From contig NZ_JQLX01000002.1 in assembly GCF_000744435.1 (NCBI RefSeq), positions 1-37,921 on the forward strand: a stretch of 37,921 nucleotides of DNA, in the 5' to 3' direction. The notes under the pieces were generated by a model. It had not been told where the DNA came from, ran no database searches, and saw nothing but the letters and a program-made list of their open reading frames with translations. A program made the translations under genes and the position numbers. The DNA is from Hippea jasoniae. GTDB lineage: Bacteria; Campylobacterota_A; Desulfurellia; Desulfurellales; Hippeaceae. Positions within the stretch are counted from its first letter, which is position 1. The number at the start of each line of letters is the position of its first letter. Positions 25,226 through 33,264 of this stretch are shown here, one piece after another.

Positions 25226-25651
25226 GTGCAAAGAAAAACAAAACTCCATATAGCTAAAGCCCTCTTTCCACAGATGGGATTCATAATACAGGATAAAAAA
25301 ATGGCTTTGTGGGGTTTTGTAGTGGTGCTTTTGTTCCTTGGTATTTCTGGATGGCTGCCCGATGGGGTTGAAAACTTGCTTTTTGAAAATAATAAATTAA
25401 AAGGGATTTTACTTGTGGGTATCTCTTTAGCTATTCTTGGCGTGTTTTTTGAGGAGATATTTGACAAACTCAAACAGGATGGCATTAAAAATAAAGATGT
25501 AATATTAGACATCACAGGCGGACAAAAAATAGCATCCACCGCTGCTGCTTTTATGACACTTTTGTATCCCGATAGAGAATTTGAATATGTGTCAACATCA
25601 AACTACCAGATTAAAGCCTTCGACATAGAAATAGTAAAAAACGATAGTTAG
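25226..25651 (+). CDS. two-helix membrane protein with partial CARF-like C-terminus
   Basis: This is a 141-residue protein read from GTG 25226 after GGGAGG. Hydrophobic segments lie at about residues 27-43 and 59-76. A short linker leads to VILDITGGQKIAS (92-104), then a helix, EYVSTSNYQIKAFDIEI (120-136) and the end. The DxTGGxK motif followed by a helix and a YV strand is the last third of a CARF/Card1-like nucleotide-sensing Rossmann fold. Membrane-anchored CARF effectors such as Cam1 are known, but they carry a full CARF domain; here the first strands are absent. It may be a minimal or decayed sensor, or a different family sharing the motif. The stop codon touches the ATG of the next gene. 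Confidence 0.6.
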   Translation: MQRKTKLHIAKALFPQMGFIIQDKKMALWGFVVVLLFLGISGWLPDGVENLLFENNKLKGILLVGISLAILGVFFEEIFDKLKQDGIKNKDVILDITGGQKIASTAAAFMTLLYPDREFEYVSTSNYQIKAFDIEIVKNDS

Positions 25652-26269
25652 ATGGAAAAAGAGCTATTTATAGAAACATTTGCCCAAAAAGGTTGCCCTA
25701 TCTGTTATCTCAAAGACAAACGCTTTGAGGAATTTCTCTTCTGGTTTGAAATGGAAGGTTTTAGAAATTTTAGTTCAATCAAAACACTACAGGAAAACAT
25801 CAATATCTGCCAAAGACACAGACCAATCCTACTAAACCTCCAAAACAGGCTCTTTAACACATTTGAACCTATTATTGAAAGCGATCTAAAGCTGTTTAAC
25901 AAGTTATTAGATAGGCAAAAAACCCCAAAAAAGCTTTTAAAAGGTGAGATTTCCAAAGAATGCAGATTTTGCATAGAGGAAAAGCGGATTGAAGAGCTGC
26001 TTGTGGATTTTTTTATACAGAACATCTCCGATGAGTCTTTTTTATCCAGATACCTCAGATCAGATGCCATGATTTGTAGAAAACATCTATTTGCAATACT
26101 AAATAAAGCTCCTTATCAGAAAACAAAACCGCTTATAGAAAAAACGATTAATTACCTAAAACAGGCAGAAAACCAAACAAAGAATTACTTTAAAAAATTA
26201 GACTACCTCTGCGCCGAAAAACCCCACGCAGAGGCGTATAAAAAAATTCTTCCTTTTTACTTAAAATAG
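25652..26269 (+). CDS. DUF6062-like Cys/His-rich protein
   Basis: This is a 205-residue soluble, mostly helical protein built of two halves. Each half has a CxxC followed about 35 residues later by a CxxH: C15/C18 with C53/H56, and C104/C107 with C142/H145. The arrangement suggests two metal (zinc) sites or redox pairs and resembles DUF6062 proteins, whose function is unknown. The gene starts immediately after the stop of the membrane/CARF-like gene with no clear ribosome binding site, so it is translationally coupled to it. It converges on rubrerythrin with one base between the stops. Confidence 0.7.
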   Translation: MEKELFIETFAQKGCPICYLKDKRFEEFLFWFEMEGFRNFSSIKTLQENINICQRHRPILLNLQNRLFNTFEPIIESDLKLFNKLLDRQKTPKKLLKGEISKECRFCIEEKRIEELLVDFFIQNISDESFLSRYLRSDAMICRKHLFAILNKAPYQKTKPLIEKTINYLKQAENQTKNYFKKLDYLCAEKPHAEAYKKILPFYLK

Positions 26270-26270
26270 G

Positions 26271-26780
26271 CTACTCAAATTTGACGAATTTATCAACAGG
26301 CACACCGCAGACAGGGCATTTATCTATATCAAGATCCCCTATTGCTGTAAAACCACAAACAGGGCAAACATAAACCTTATCTATTGTCTCATCCTCTTTG
26401 TTTTCAACCTTTTTCAATGCGTCGTTGTACATTTCCTCATGAATCTTTTCAGCTTCAAGTGCATAATGGATGGATCGCATTGCCTGTTTTTCTTCCTGTA
26501 GCTTTGCAATCGCATCGTAGGCTGGATACATCTCATTAACCTCAAAATTTTCACCAGCCATGGCCTCTTTTAAGTTTTCCTGCGTGTTACCTATTAAACC
26601 CAAAGCTTTTGCGTGGTTTGTGGCATGTACCTGCTCAGCATAGGCAATAGCCTTAAACAATTTTGCAATATTTGGATAACCCTCCTTCTGTGCAACCTCA
26701 CTAAATGCCAGATACTTCATGTGAGCCATCGACTCACCGGCAAATGCATCAAGTAGTGCTTTTTTTGTCATCTCTCTCAT
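26271..26780 (-). CDS. rubrerythrin
   Basis: This is a 169-residue di-iron protein with a C-terminal rubredoxin-like domain, a peroxide-scavenging enzyme of anaerobes. Iron ligands come from GESMAHMKY in the first helix and EAEKIHEEMY in the later helix. The rubredoxin-type cysteines are in VCPVCGF and KCPVCGV. The usual DUF3783 partner lies directly before it with a 32-base overlap. AGGAGG supports ATG 26780. Confidence 0.94.
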   Translation of the reverse strand: MREMTKKALLDAFAGESMAHMKYLAFSEVAQKEGYPNIAKLFKAIAYAEQVHATNHAKALGLIGNTQENLKEAMAGENFEVNEMYPAYDAIAKLQEEKQAMRSIHYALEAEKIHEEMYNDALKKVENKEDETIDKVYVCPVCGFTAIGDLDIDKCPVCGVPVDKFVKFE

Positions 26781-27186
26781 TTTCTCTCCTCCTTTTGAAT
26801 TCTTCTGCTTCTTTTTTTAACTCATTTAATAAATCACTAAGCTTCCATTTAACACTGATTGGTGTCAAGACAGCCATAAGCTCAAAACCTATCAAGGCAT
26901 GCTTGACCTTTTCTATAAACTCAAGCAGCTGATTTTGTCTAAAACCGCTCATTATCAAGGCCTTTGGCATTAAGGATGGTTTTAAAAAACCGTATAAATC
27001 ATCAAGCTTAAATAACTCCGAAAGCGTTTTATTCTCACTGCCATCGGCTGCAAAAACAACCTTTAAATCACCAGAAAAATCCTTTGCAACTGAAAGAAAA
27101 GCCCTATGCTTATCCTCATCAAGGCCGCAGGCTAAAACTGCAAAATCACCAAACAACTTCTTATCATCATTCTTGATTGCTTCCAT
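26749..27186 (-). CDS. DUF3783 domain protein
   Basis: This is a 145-residue protein whose middle (PKALIMSGFRQNQLLEFIEK) and later part (LMAVLTPISVKWKLSDLLNELKKEAEEF) match the DUF3783 family, of unknown function. The C-terminal tail is very charged (KRRRENERDDKK). It is the first gene of the rubrerythrin operon. No ribosome binding site precedes ATG 27186; the promoter sits so close that the mRNA should be leaderless. Confidence 0.75.
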   Translation of the reverse strand: MEAIKNDDKKLFGDFAVLACGLDEDKHRAFLSVAKDFSGDLKVVFAADGSENKTLSELFKLDDLYGFLKPSLMPKALIMSGFRQNQLLEFIEKVKHALIGFELMAVLTPISVKWKLSDLLNELKKEAEEFKRRRENERDDKKSTT

Positions 27187-27192
27187 GACTTA

Positions 27193-27221
27193 TTTATAGC
27201 TAAAAATTTTTATTAAGTCAA
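27193..27221 (-). promoter_or_regulatory. promoter of DUF3783-rubrerythrin (leaderless)
   Basis: On the minus strand TTGACT (27221-27216), exactly 17 bases and TATAAA (27198-27193) are seen. The -35 box directly follows the flgL stop codon. Transcription should start at 27186-27187, which is the first base of the ATG or one before it. Confidence 0.65.
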
Positions 27222-29933
27222 CTACTGTATATAATTAAAAAGATTATTGGAGGTTAGTTTTGCACCCACTTCAAGCGTGGCCTGCATAACAATCTGATTG
27301 CGTTTAAATTCAGAAAATACATCGGCAATATTGGCATCCTCAAGCTCAGAAATCGTTTTTGTGTTGGAAAGCTTAATATACCTTACCCTATCCATAGCAA
27401 GCTGAAACCTGTTTGTTCTTGCACCGATAATTGAACGCGATGTCAAAACTTGATCCAGCGCATCCTTCACCTTGCCTAAAGCCTGCTCAACAGCGTTTGT
27501 TAGTTTAAACGAAAAACTATCACCCTTTTGAAAAACAGCAGGAACATTGGCATCCTTGGGCCCTAAAAAATTCAACTTTACGCCGGGTATGCCGTTTACA
27601 GTTGTATTACTAAAATCAGCATCGGCTTTTGCATCCTCTGTTTGAATCACAATTCCATTCAGTCCACCAAACAGCTTATCGGCAAGCTGAGTCGTCGTTG
27701 ATATACCCTGATTTTTAATGTTATAAATCGTTGTTCCACTGATCATATCTATTGAGCTGATCTTTGAATAATCGATCTGCTTTGATGGATCCTGCGGTTT
27801 TTTGGTTTTGATTGTATAGTAATATTTGCCGCTATCGTCTTTTCCTACATCAAGACTCACAACAGCAACAACATTACCCTTTGAGTCATCCACCTCAAAC
27901 ATACCAACATTTTTGCTTTCATTATTTGATAAACTGTTTGCTATTGCCTCTATCTGCTGTTTGCTTATTGCATTGAAATGTGTAGACTGGGTATTTGAAA
28001 CCTTAGCAACCTTCACACTCCATTGGTCGTTTTTGCTGCCTAAATATTTACCGGTAATTTTAACCTGCATTGTTGAAATATCCTGCCAGCTGGAAGGCTT
28101 GCTGATTTGATTGAGAGAGTTGGGATTTTTTAAAGCATAGCTGGCATTTTCAATCGCTCTGAAAGTATCAACACCTCTGCCCAGTTTATCTATATTAAAA
28201 ACGCCAAAAATATCCGGCTTTAAGTTTCCTCCACTGTCAACAACGCTGAAATTGATATTAAACCTGCTTGTGGATGGCCTTTTATCTTTAAAGTAAATCC
28301 TGCCATCCTTAACCTCAGTATCAACATCTTTAAATCCACCACTGCCACCCAAGCTGACCTCATCAAAGCTTCCAAAAATCGGCACTTTTGAGTTTTTTGT
28401 AAATGCATAAACCTTAAGGTCGCTTTTGCTTGAATGGTTATCTTCAATCTCTATTTTTCCATGATTAATTCTAACATCAGCATCAAAATTTGTAGCAATT
28501 GCCTGAGCTATTGAGCCAATAGTCGTTGATGATTGGAGTGCAAAACTTACAGCAACGCTATTGCCAGAATGGTCAAACCCTCTCAAAATCAAAGTTGAGC
28601 TAATCGCCGCATTTATGTTGGGATCATTTATTTCACTAAGCTTTGTTGCAGATGTTATGCTTCTTTGAGCGTAAGTCTTAAAAGCCTTGTTTGTATCTAA
28701 TACCTCAATGCTATCAAGACCCCTTGCAAAACTCAAAAGTGTATTTATATCTGCATTCGATGTAATATCAAATGTTCCTTTAACCAGATTCCCGTCATGG
28801 TCAGTGCCTGTAATAACGATTTTGTCTCCAACTTTAAGCCTATAATCTGTATTTGTAGCCTGCGCAACATTCTCAATCGCCTTTGCAAATTCAGGGGGCA
28901 AATCCACATCTACAAGTTTAGCCGATTTTGTTATATTATCGCCCGTTGTCTCATCGATCAGCTCGTTTTGATTCTTCAATGTTTGATTTGTGGGTTTATA
29001 GATATCCTTGGCTGTAATATTAATAGGACTTGTGAGTTTATCGGAATACTCCACATCCCGTGTATTTTCATCACCCATATAAACATTTCTGCCACCGGAT
29101 TTATAATTAAGAGAAACTGTGGAGTTAATAGAATTAATATCACTGGAGGGTGAGTTAAGCTCTATCTTTATCTTCAAACCCCTGCCTGTATCCAGCCACT
29201 GCCCATTTTCTATCTTTTCCTTAACCTTGGGGTCGTTTAAATCGATATAGGTCGCAAGCTTATTACCACCTGCTTCAGCTTCATTGGAAAAATCTGCATC
29301 TATCGGCACATAATTCTGAGGGTTTGAGCAGTCACCCCTGCATAGATGCAAAATGCCGTTTTGAATCTTTACCTGATAGTTATCATCTTCAAGCTGGTTT
29401 ATATCCTCAAAGTTTTCTACTGAGGCTATTTTTATATCTTTAATATCACCGCTTAGCTGCTTATCAACAACCGTTGCCTCATTGGGCAAATTCTGAATCG
29501 GCTTTGTATCGGTTTTGGTACCAGAAAATAGATATTTACCCTGAAAAACCGTATTTGCAGAATCCACAAGCTCATCTTTGATGGCGTCTAAATTCTCCGC
29601 TATAGCTGTTCTACTTGCAAGGTCGTTGTTTATTGTATTTGCTCCATCAACAAGTAGAACACCTGCTTTATGCAAAAGGTTATCCGCATTGGAAAGTGCC
29701 GTATCCTCAGCATCTAAATAAGCGTTTGCCGAATTGATATTCGTCACATATTGGTCAAATCTCATATTGATATCTTTAAGTGAAAGCACTTTAGAAAGCG
29801 CAATCGGATCACTGGATAGATCAAGCAATCTCTTGCCGCTTGACATCATCTCATTATTTTTAAACACCTTTTCGTTTATCTTGTTTATATTGAATAAAAA
29901 GTTATTAAAAAGAATATTATCCGTAATCCTCAT
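27222..29933 (-). CDS. flgL: flagellar hook-associated protein 3 with very large insertion
   Basis: This is a 903-residue protein. Residues 1-145 are a normal FlgL/flagellin N-terminal helical domain (MRITDNILFNN, LSSGKR-type SSGKRLLDLSSDP). Residues about 815-903 are the C-terminal helical domain ending in EVGAKLTSNNLFNYIQ. FlgL is usually about 300 residues, so roughly 650 extra residues sit between, mostly strand-rich and surface-exposed. Two related blocks, 369-407 and 446-498, share a DHDGN/DHSGN core with following T-I-ia spacing and resemble the flagellin IN motif. A CRGDC pentapeptide lies at 198-202. It is the last gene of the flgMNKL operon and forms the junction to the filament. 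Confidence 0.9.
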   Translation of the reverse strand: MRITDNILFNNFLFNINKINEKVFKNNEMMSSGKRLLDLSSDPIALSKVLSLKDINMRFDQYVTNINSANAYLDAEDTALSNADNLLHKAGVLLVDGANTINNDLASRTAIAENLDAIKDELVDSANTVFQGKYLFSGTKTDTKPIQNLPNEATVVDKQLSGDIKDIKIASVENFEDINQLEDDNYQVKIQNGILHLCRGDCSNPQNYVPIDADFSNEAEAGGNKLATYIDLNDPKVKEKIENGQWLDTGRGLKIKIELNSPSSDINSINSTVSLNYKSGGRNVYMGDENTRDVEYSDKLTSPINITAKDIYKPTNQTLKNQNELIDETTGDNITKSAKLVDVDLPPEFAKAIENVAQATNTDYRLKVGDKIVITGTDHDGNLVKGTFDITSNADINTLLSFARGLDSIEVLDTNKAFKTYAQRSITSATKLSEINDPNINAAISSTLILRGFDHSGNSVAVSFALQSSTTIGSIAQAIATNFDADVRINHGKIEIEDNHSSKSDLKVYAFTKNSKVPIFGSFDEVSLGGSGGFKDVDTEVKDGRIYFKDKRPSTSRFNINFSVVDSGGNLKPDIFGVFNIDKLGRGVDTFRAIENASYALKNPNSLNQISKPSSWQDISTMQVKITGKYLGSKNDQWSVKVAKVSNTQSTHFNAISKQQIEAIANSLSNNESKNVGMFEVDDSKGNVVAVVSLDVGKDDSGKYYYTIKTKKPQDPSKQIDYSKISSIDMISGTTIYNIKNQGISTTTQLADKLFGGLNGIVIQTEDAKADADFSNTTVNGIPGVKLNFLGPKDANVPAVFQKGDSFSFKLTNAVEQALGKVKDALDQVLTSRSIIGARTNRFQLAMDRVRYIKLSNTKTISELEDANIADVFSEFKRNQIVMQATLEVGAKLTSNNLFNYIQ

Positions 29934-31672
29934 TACTGCACCATGTTAATCAATGTTAATGTCATTTGATCAACAACAGAAACAAACTTGGCATTTGCCT
30001 GATAAGCCCTTTGAAATTTAATAAGATTTGCAGCCTCCTCATCCAGTGAAACACCTTCAAGCGACTGCTGTGTGGTTTTTAGCTGCTGATAAACCGCCTG
30101 TTTTGCCTTATAAATCTCATCAAACCGCTGTTTTGTTGAGCCAATCGAGCCCAAAAATGCGTTGTAGTATTCATCGATTGTTTGTGTATTGTTGTCCATC
30201 ACCTTATCCAATTGAACCTGGGCAACCTGTTGAGCATTTGAGCTATCGCCGGGATTAAGCGTTTTACCTGCTGCAATCTTACTTGGATCATCCTGCAAAA
30301 TCCTGCTTACATCGATATCCTTTGCATTATGCCCCACAAAAAAGGTGTTTATTCCAACAGCAGCTAAAAAGCTTGAAGAATCGTATGTGAACGCAAACTT
30401 ATAACCATTTTCAGCGGTTATCTGGACATTTCCAGCCGGGGAGACACTCATCTGAGCATAACCCTGCATTATGGAGTTAAATCTATCAATCAACGAATGG
30501 GTGTCATTACTATCCCTTTTTATTAGGTGATCATCGCTGTTTACAGGGATACTAAAAACACCCACCTCTTTGCCGTACTGGTCAACCACTTTTAGCTTAA
30601 AAGAACCCGTTTTAACTGCAATATCAAGACCTGTTGCAGCTTTAACACTCAATGCGGCATTGGGATCAACATTATAAACACCCTCAACAGACGAATAGGG
30701 TGTCAAACCCGCTCCAGCTGAATGAATCTTATTAATTTCCTGAACAAGCGTTGAGCCGATCTCGTTTACTTTATCTATATATTCAGGTAACATTTTATCT
30801 CTCAAATATAGCGTTGCACCCAACTGACCATTTTTAATTCTATCTGTAATATCAACCTTCTGGCCACCGTTGACAAAATATACCCTGTTATATTCAGAAC
30901 CGTTTAGTTTGCCCACCGTTAAAGTATTGTAATCCTTCCCCGAAACAAGCGGCATTCCACCAAGCAAAATAGTCATTTCGGGTTTTGTATTTTTATCATA
31001 AGAACCTTCTAAAATAGTTACATCTGCATAGCTTGAAAGCTTTTGCAGCAACACACTGCGCTCATCCCTTAAGGTATTTGCATGATCCTTATCTCCAAGC
31101 TCAGCTTTTTTTATTTCGTAGTTAAGCTGAGCAATTCTTTTGGTTAGAGAGTTTATCTCATTAACTGTGTATGCTACCTCATTATCAAGGCCGTTTCTTA
31201 TCTGATTTAGCGCAGAATATGAATCGTGAAGGGCCTTTGAAAGTGTTAAACCTTTTTCGATTACCTGCTGTCTTGCCGTCTGAAGGTCAGGATTTAAAGA
31301 TAAAGCATGCCAGGCGTTAAAAAATTGCTCCATAGCGCCTTTTAAACCCACGCCGTTTTCCTCGTTGAAAACACTCTGAACCTCATCCAATGCATTGTTG
31401 AGCTTATCGTAATAGCTCATATCCTGATTGGCCACCCTTACGCGTTTATCGATCAATGTATTTCTCATACTTATGACCTGTGAAACCTCAGCACCACTAC
31501 CAAACACACCCGCATAAGAGATCATCGGCATAGATGGCAGTATATCGACCCTTTCACGGGAATATCCAGGCGTGTTTACATTGGCAACATTATTACCTGT
31601 AACATTTATTGCTGCTTTGTTGACATATAATCCACTAACACCGATGTTTAAGGCATCAAAAATTGTGGGCAT
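29933..31672 (-). CDS. flgK: flagellar hook-associated protein 1
   Basis: This 579-residue axial protein joins hook to filament together with FlgL. The N-terminal ALNIGVSGLYVNKAAINVTG and NVANVNTPGYSR, and the C-terminal EEAANLIKFQRAYQANAKFV, are the paired rod/hook-family helices. The length is normal. It is secreted by the flagellar export apparatus with FlgN as chaperone, encoded just upstream. Stop and start with flgL overlap by one base. Confidence 0.95.
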   Translation of the reverse strand: MPTIFDALNIGVSGLYVNKAAINVTGNNVANVNTPGYSRERVDILPSMPMISYAGVFGSGAEVSQVISMRNTLIDKRVRVANQDMSYYDKLNNALDEVQSVFNEENGVGLKGAMEQFFNAWHALSLNPDLQTARQQVIEKGLTLSKALHDSYSALNQIRNGLDNEVAYTVNEINSLTKRIAQLNYEIKKAELGDKDHANTLRDERSVLLQKLSSYADVTILEGSYDKNTKPEMTILLGGMPLVSGKDYNTLTVGKLNGSEYNRVYFVNGGQKVDITDRIKNGQLGATLYLRDKMLPEYIDKVNEIGSTLVQEINKIHSAGAGLTPYSSVEGVYNVDPNAALSVKAATGLDIAVKTGSFKLKVVDQYGKEVGVFSIPVNSDDHLIKRDSNDTHSLIDRFNSIMQGYAQMSVSPAGNVQITAENGYKFAFTYDSSSFLAAVGINTFFVGHNAKDIDVSRILQDDPSKIAAGKTLNPGDSSNAQQVAQVQLDKVMDNNTQTIDEYYNAFLGSIGSTKQRFDEIYKAKQAVYQQLKTTQQSLEGVSLDEEAANLIKFQRAYQANAKFVSVVDQMTLTLINMVQ

Positions 31673-32137
31673 CTATACCCTCACACTCATAATTTGAGCG
31701 TTGATAGGAGTTTGAGCGTTTTTATCGTAATTTTCTTTAGAAAACAAAGAACCATATAGATTTAATAAACCGTTAAAGAACTGAAGATTCTCTGTTGCTA
31801 TCATCTTATTGACATTGCTCTTTAGCACAAACTTATCGATTGTTTTTTGCAGTTTTCCGTTAAGCATACGCAGATGGTCAACCTCTCTGTTTTCACTCAC
31901 AATAAACAAAAACTCGCTGATATTTTCTGCATCGTATAAGGAAAGAATCTCTTTTAATTGACTTTTTTTACTTTCAAGCTCATCAGCAATAAGCTGTTTC
32001 TGTTTTGTGAGTTTTTCAAGCCCCTCGCCATCTATGTTTATTAAATATTCCCTTTCCTTTTCGGTTAGCTCTACCAATTTTTCGTATAGTTCTATCAATC
32101 CATTCAAAACACCTTCAAGGTTTAATAAACTACTCAC
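31673..32137 (-). CDS. flgN: FlgN-type flagellar export chaperone
   Basis: This is a 154-residue all-helical protein. An N-terminal LYEKLVELTEKEREYLINIDGEGLEKLTKQKQLI pattern and a later helix (HLRMLNGKLQKTIDKFVL) match FlgN, which escorts FlgK and FlgL. Position between flgM and flgK supports this strongly. Its start is GTG 32137 with AAGGAG seven bases ahead, overlapping the flgM end by eight bases. Confidence 0.85.
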   Translation of the reverse strand: MSSLLNLEGVLNGLIELYEKLVELTEKEREYLINIDGEGLEKLTKQKQLIADELESKKSQLKEILSLYDAENISEFLFIVSENREVDHLRMLNGKLQKTIDKFVLKSNVNKMIATENLQFFNGLLNLYGSLFSKENYDKNAQTPINAQIMSVRV

Positions 32138-32429
32138 CCTTCCACTCCTTCAAAATCGATTTGGCTAATTTTTCCAGATCAGGCTTGTAGGTGCCATTTT
32201 CTATCTGCGATCTAATTTGTTTAATCTTATCGGCTCTTCTGTCTTCATCTGCCTTGATATCCGCAAGGAGTTTTGCCTCAGACGAGATCTCTACCTTATC
32301 AAGCGTCTTGGTTTGCCCTTCAGAAGGTTTTTCCTTTGGCTGTTTTATATCAACCTTATCTACCTTTTGCTGTTTTGACTGCTTGACATATTTCTCTATA
32401 ACCCCGCTTAGGTAGGCATCAATCTTCAT
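32130..32429 (-). CDS. flgM: anti-sigma-28 factor FlgM
   Basis: This is a 99-residue, highly charged protein, probably unfolded in its N-terminal half. The C-terminal part DKVEISSEAKLLADI and DKIKQIRSQIENGTYKPDLEKLAKSIL is the FliA-binding region of FlgM. It blocks sigma-28 until the hook is finished and it is exported. A sigma-28 promoter lies directly before it, so it is under negative feedback. AAGGAGG precedes the ATG. Confidence 0.93.
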   Translation of the reverse strand: MKIDAYLSGVIEKYVKQSKQQKVDKVDIKQPKEKPSEGQTKTLDKVEISSEAKLLADIKADEDRRADKIKQIRSQIENGTYKPDLEKLAKSILKEWKGE

Positions 32430-32457
32430 CGCTACACCTCCTTGTTTTCTACCTATT

Positions 32458-32484
32458 TAATCGGCAGAAATCCCCAAAACTTTA
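32458..32484 (-). promoter_or_regulatory. sigma-28 (FliA) promoter of flgM-flgN-flgK-flgL
   Basis: On the minus strand TAAAGTTT (32484-32477), eleven bases and GCCGATTA (32465-32458) are seen. The consensus is TAAAGTTT-N11-GCCGATAA, so there is one mismatch. The -35 element contains the flgJ stop codon TAA. Confidence 0.85.
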
Positions 32485-33264
32485 GTGAAATTGCTCCATA
32501 TAGGCAAGCACTTTTTTAACATACCCTTGAGTCTCCCTAAACGGGGGTATACCGTTGTATTTTTTAACATTACCAGCTCCTGCGTTGTATGCAGCTATAG
32601 CTTTTTTGTAATCTTTAAACTCACCCAACAACTTAGATAGATATTTAACGCCACCCATAATATTTTGCCTTATATCCCAGATGTTTTTAACACCAAGCTC
32701 AACTGCCGTCTGAGGCATAAGCTGCATCAAACCGATAGCACCAGCTTTTGATATAGCCTCTGGATTAAAATCAGATTCGGCCTTAATCACGCTCAAAATC
32801 AACTTTTCTGGAACATGGTATTTTTGAGAGGCTTGTTTTACTATAGATTTAATCATCTTCATTTTATCGGCGGATAAATCCATAAATCCCTTCTTTTTAA
32901 GTGGCTTAAACTCAAAAGAATCTTTATGTAATTTAATCGGTTTATTTTCAATATTTTTGGGCAGATGTGTTTTGTATTCTATGTAGGCTTTTAAAGAATT
33001 AAACAAAGTCTTTGCTATACCAAACGGTGATGTTTCAGACATTTTCTGGCTCAATGCATTTATATACATAAACTTATAAATTGAGTTGGCTGCATTGTTT
33101 TTTACAATAGGATCTTGAGGAATGCCTTTTTCCATCTCTGTTAATAACTGAGATATAAACAAAGCCTCAAACTGCCTGCAGGCTTCTTTGAGTTTATAGG
33201 TATTTTCGATATTATTGATCTTGTTTTCTATAGGTATCATTTTATCCATGCTTATGCTCATCAT
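32482..33264 (-). CDS. flgJ: FlgJ-like rod-binding protein fused to a lytic transglycosylase domain
   Basis: This is about 260 residues. Residues about 22-95 are the rod-binding domain (EACRQFEALFISQLLTEMEK). After a Lys-rich linker, residues about 140-258 are an SLT-type lysozyme-like domain with IKAESDFNPEA (catalytic Glu about 163), GLMQLMP and AIAAYNAGAGNVKKY. It would open peptidoglycan for the rod. In the well-studied gamma-proteobacterial FlgJ the second domain is a different hydrolase (glucosaminidase type). The start is ambiguous among GTG 33267, ATG 33264 and ATG 33261; I take 33264, which overlaps the flgI stop. Confidence 0.88.
   Translation of the reverse strand: MMSISMDKMIPIENKINNIENTYKLKEACRQFEALFISQLLTEMEKGIPQDPIVKNNAANSIYKFMYINALSQKMSETSPFGIAKTLFNSLKAYIEYKTHLPKNIENKPIKLHKDSFEFKPLKKKGFMDLSADKMKMIKSIVKQASQKYHVPEKLILSVIKAESDFNPEAISKAGAIGLMQLMPQTAVELGVKNIWDIRQNIMGGVKYLSKLLGEFKDYKKAIAAYNAGAGNVKKYNGIPPFRETQGYVKKVLAYMEQFH

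Noticed and set aside
26206-26234. Eight-base perfect stem (CCTCTGCG / CGCAGAGG) as a terminator for rubrerythrin
   Set aside because: It lies inside the DUF6062-like gene, and on the minus strand the T-run starts only about nine bases after the stem.
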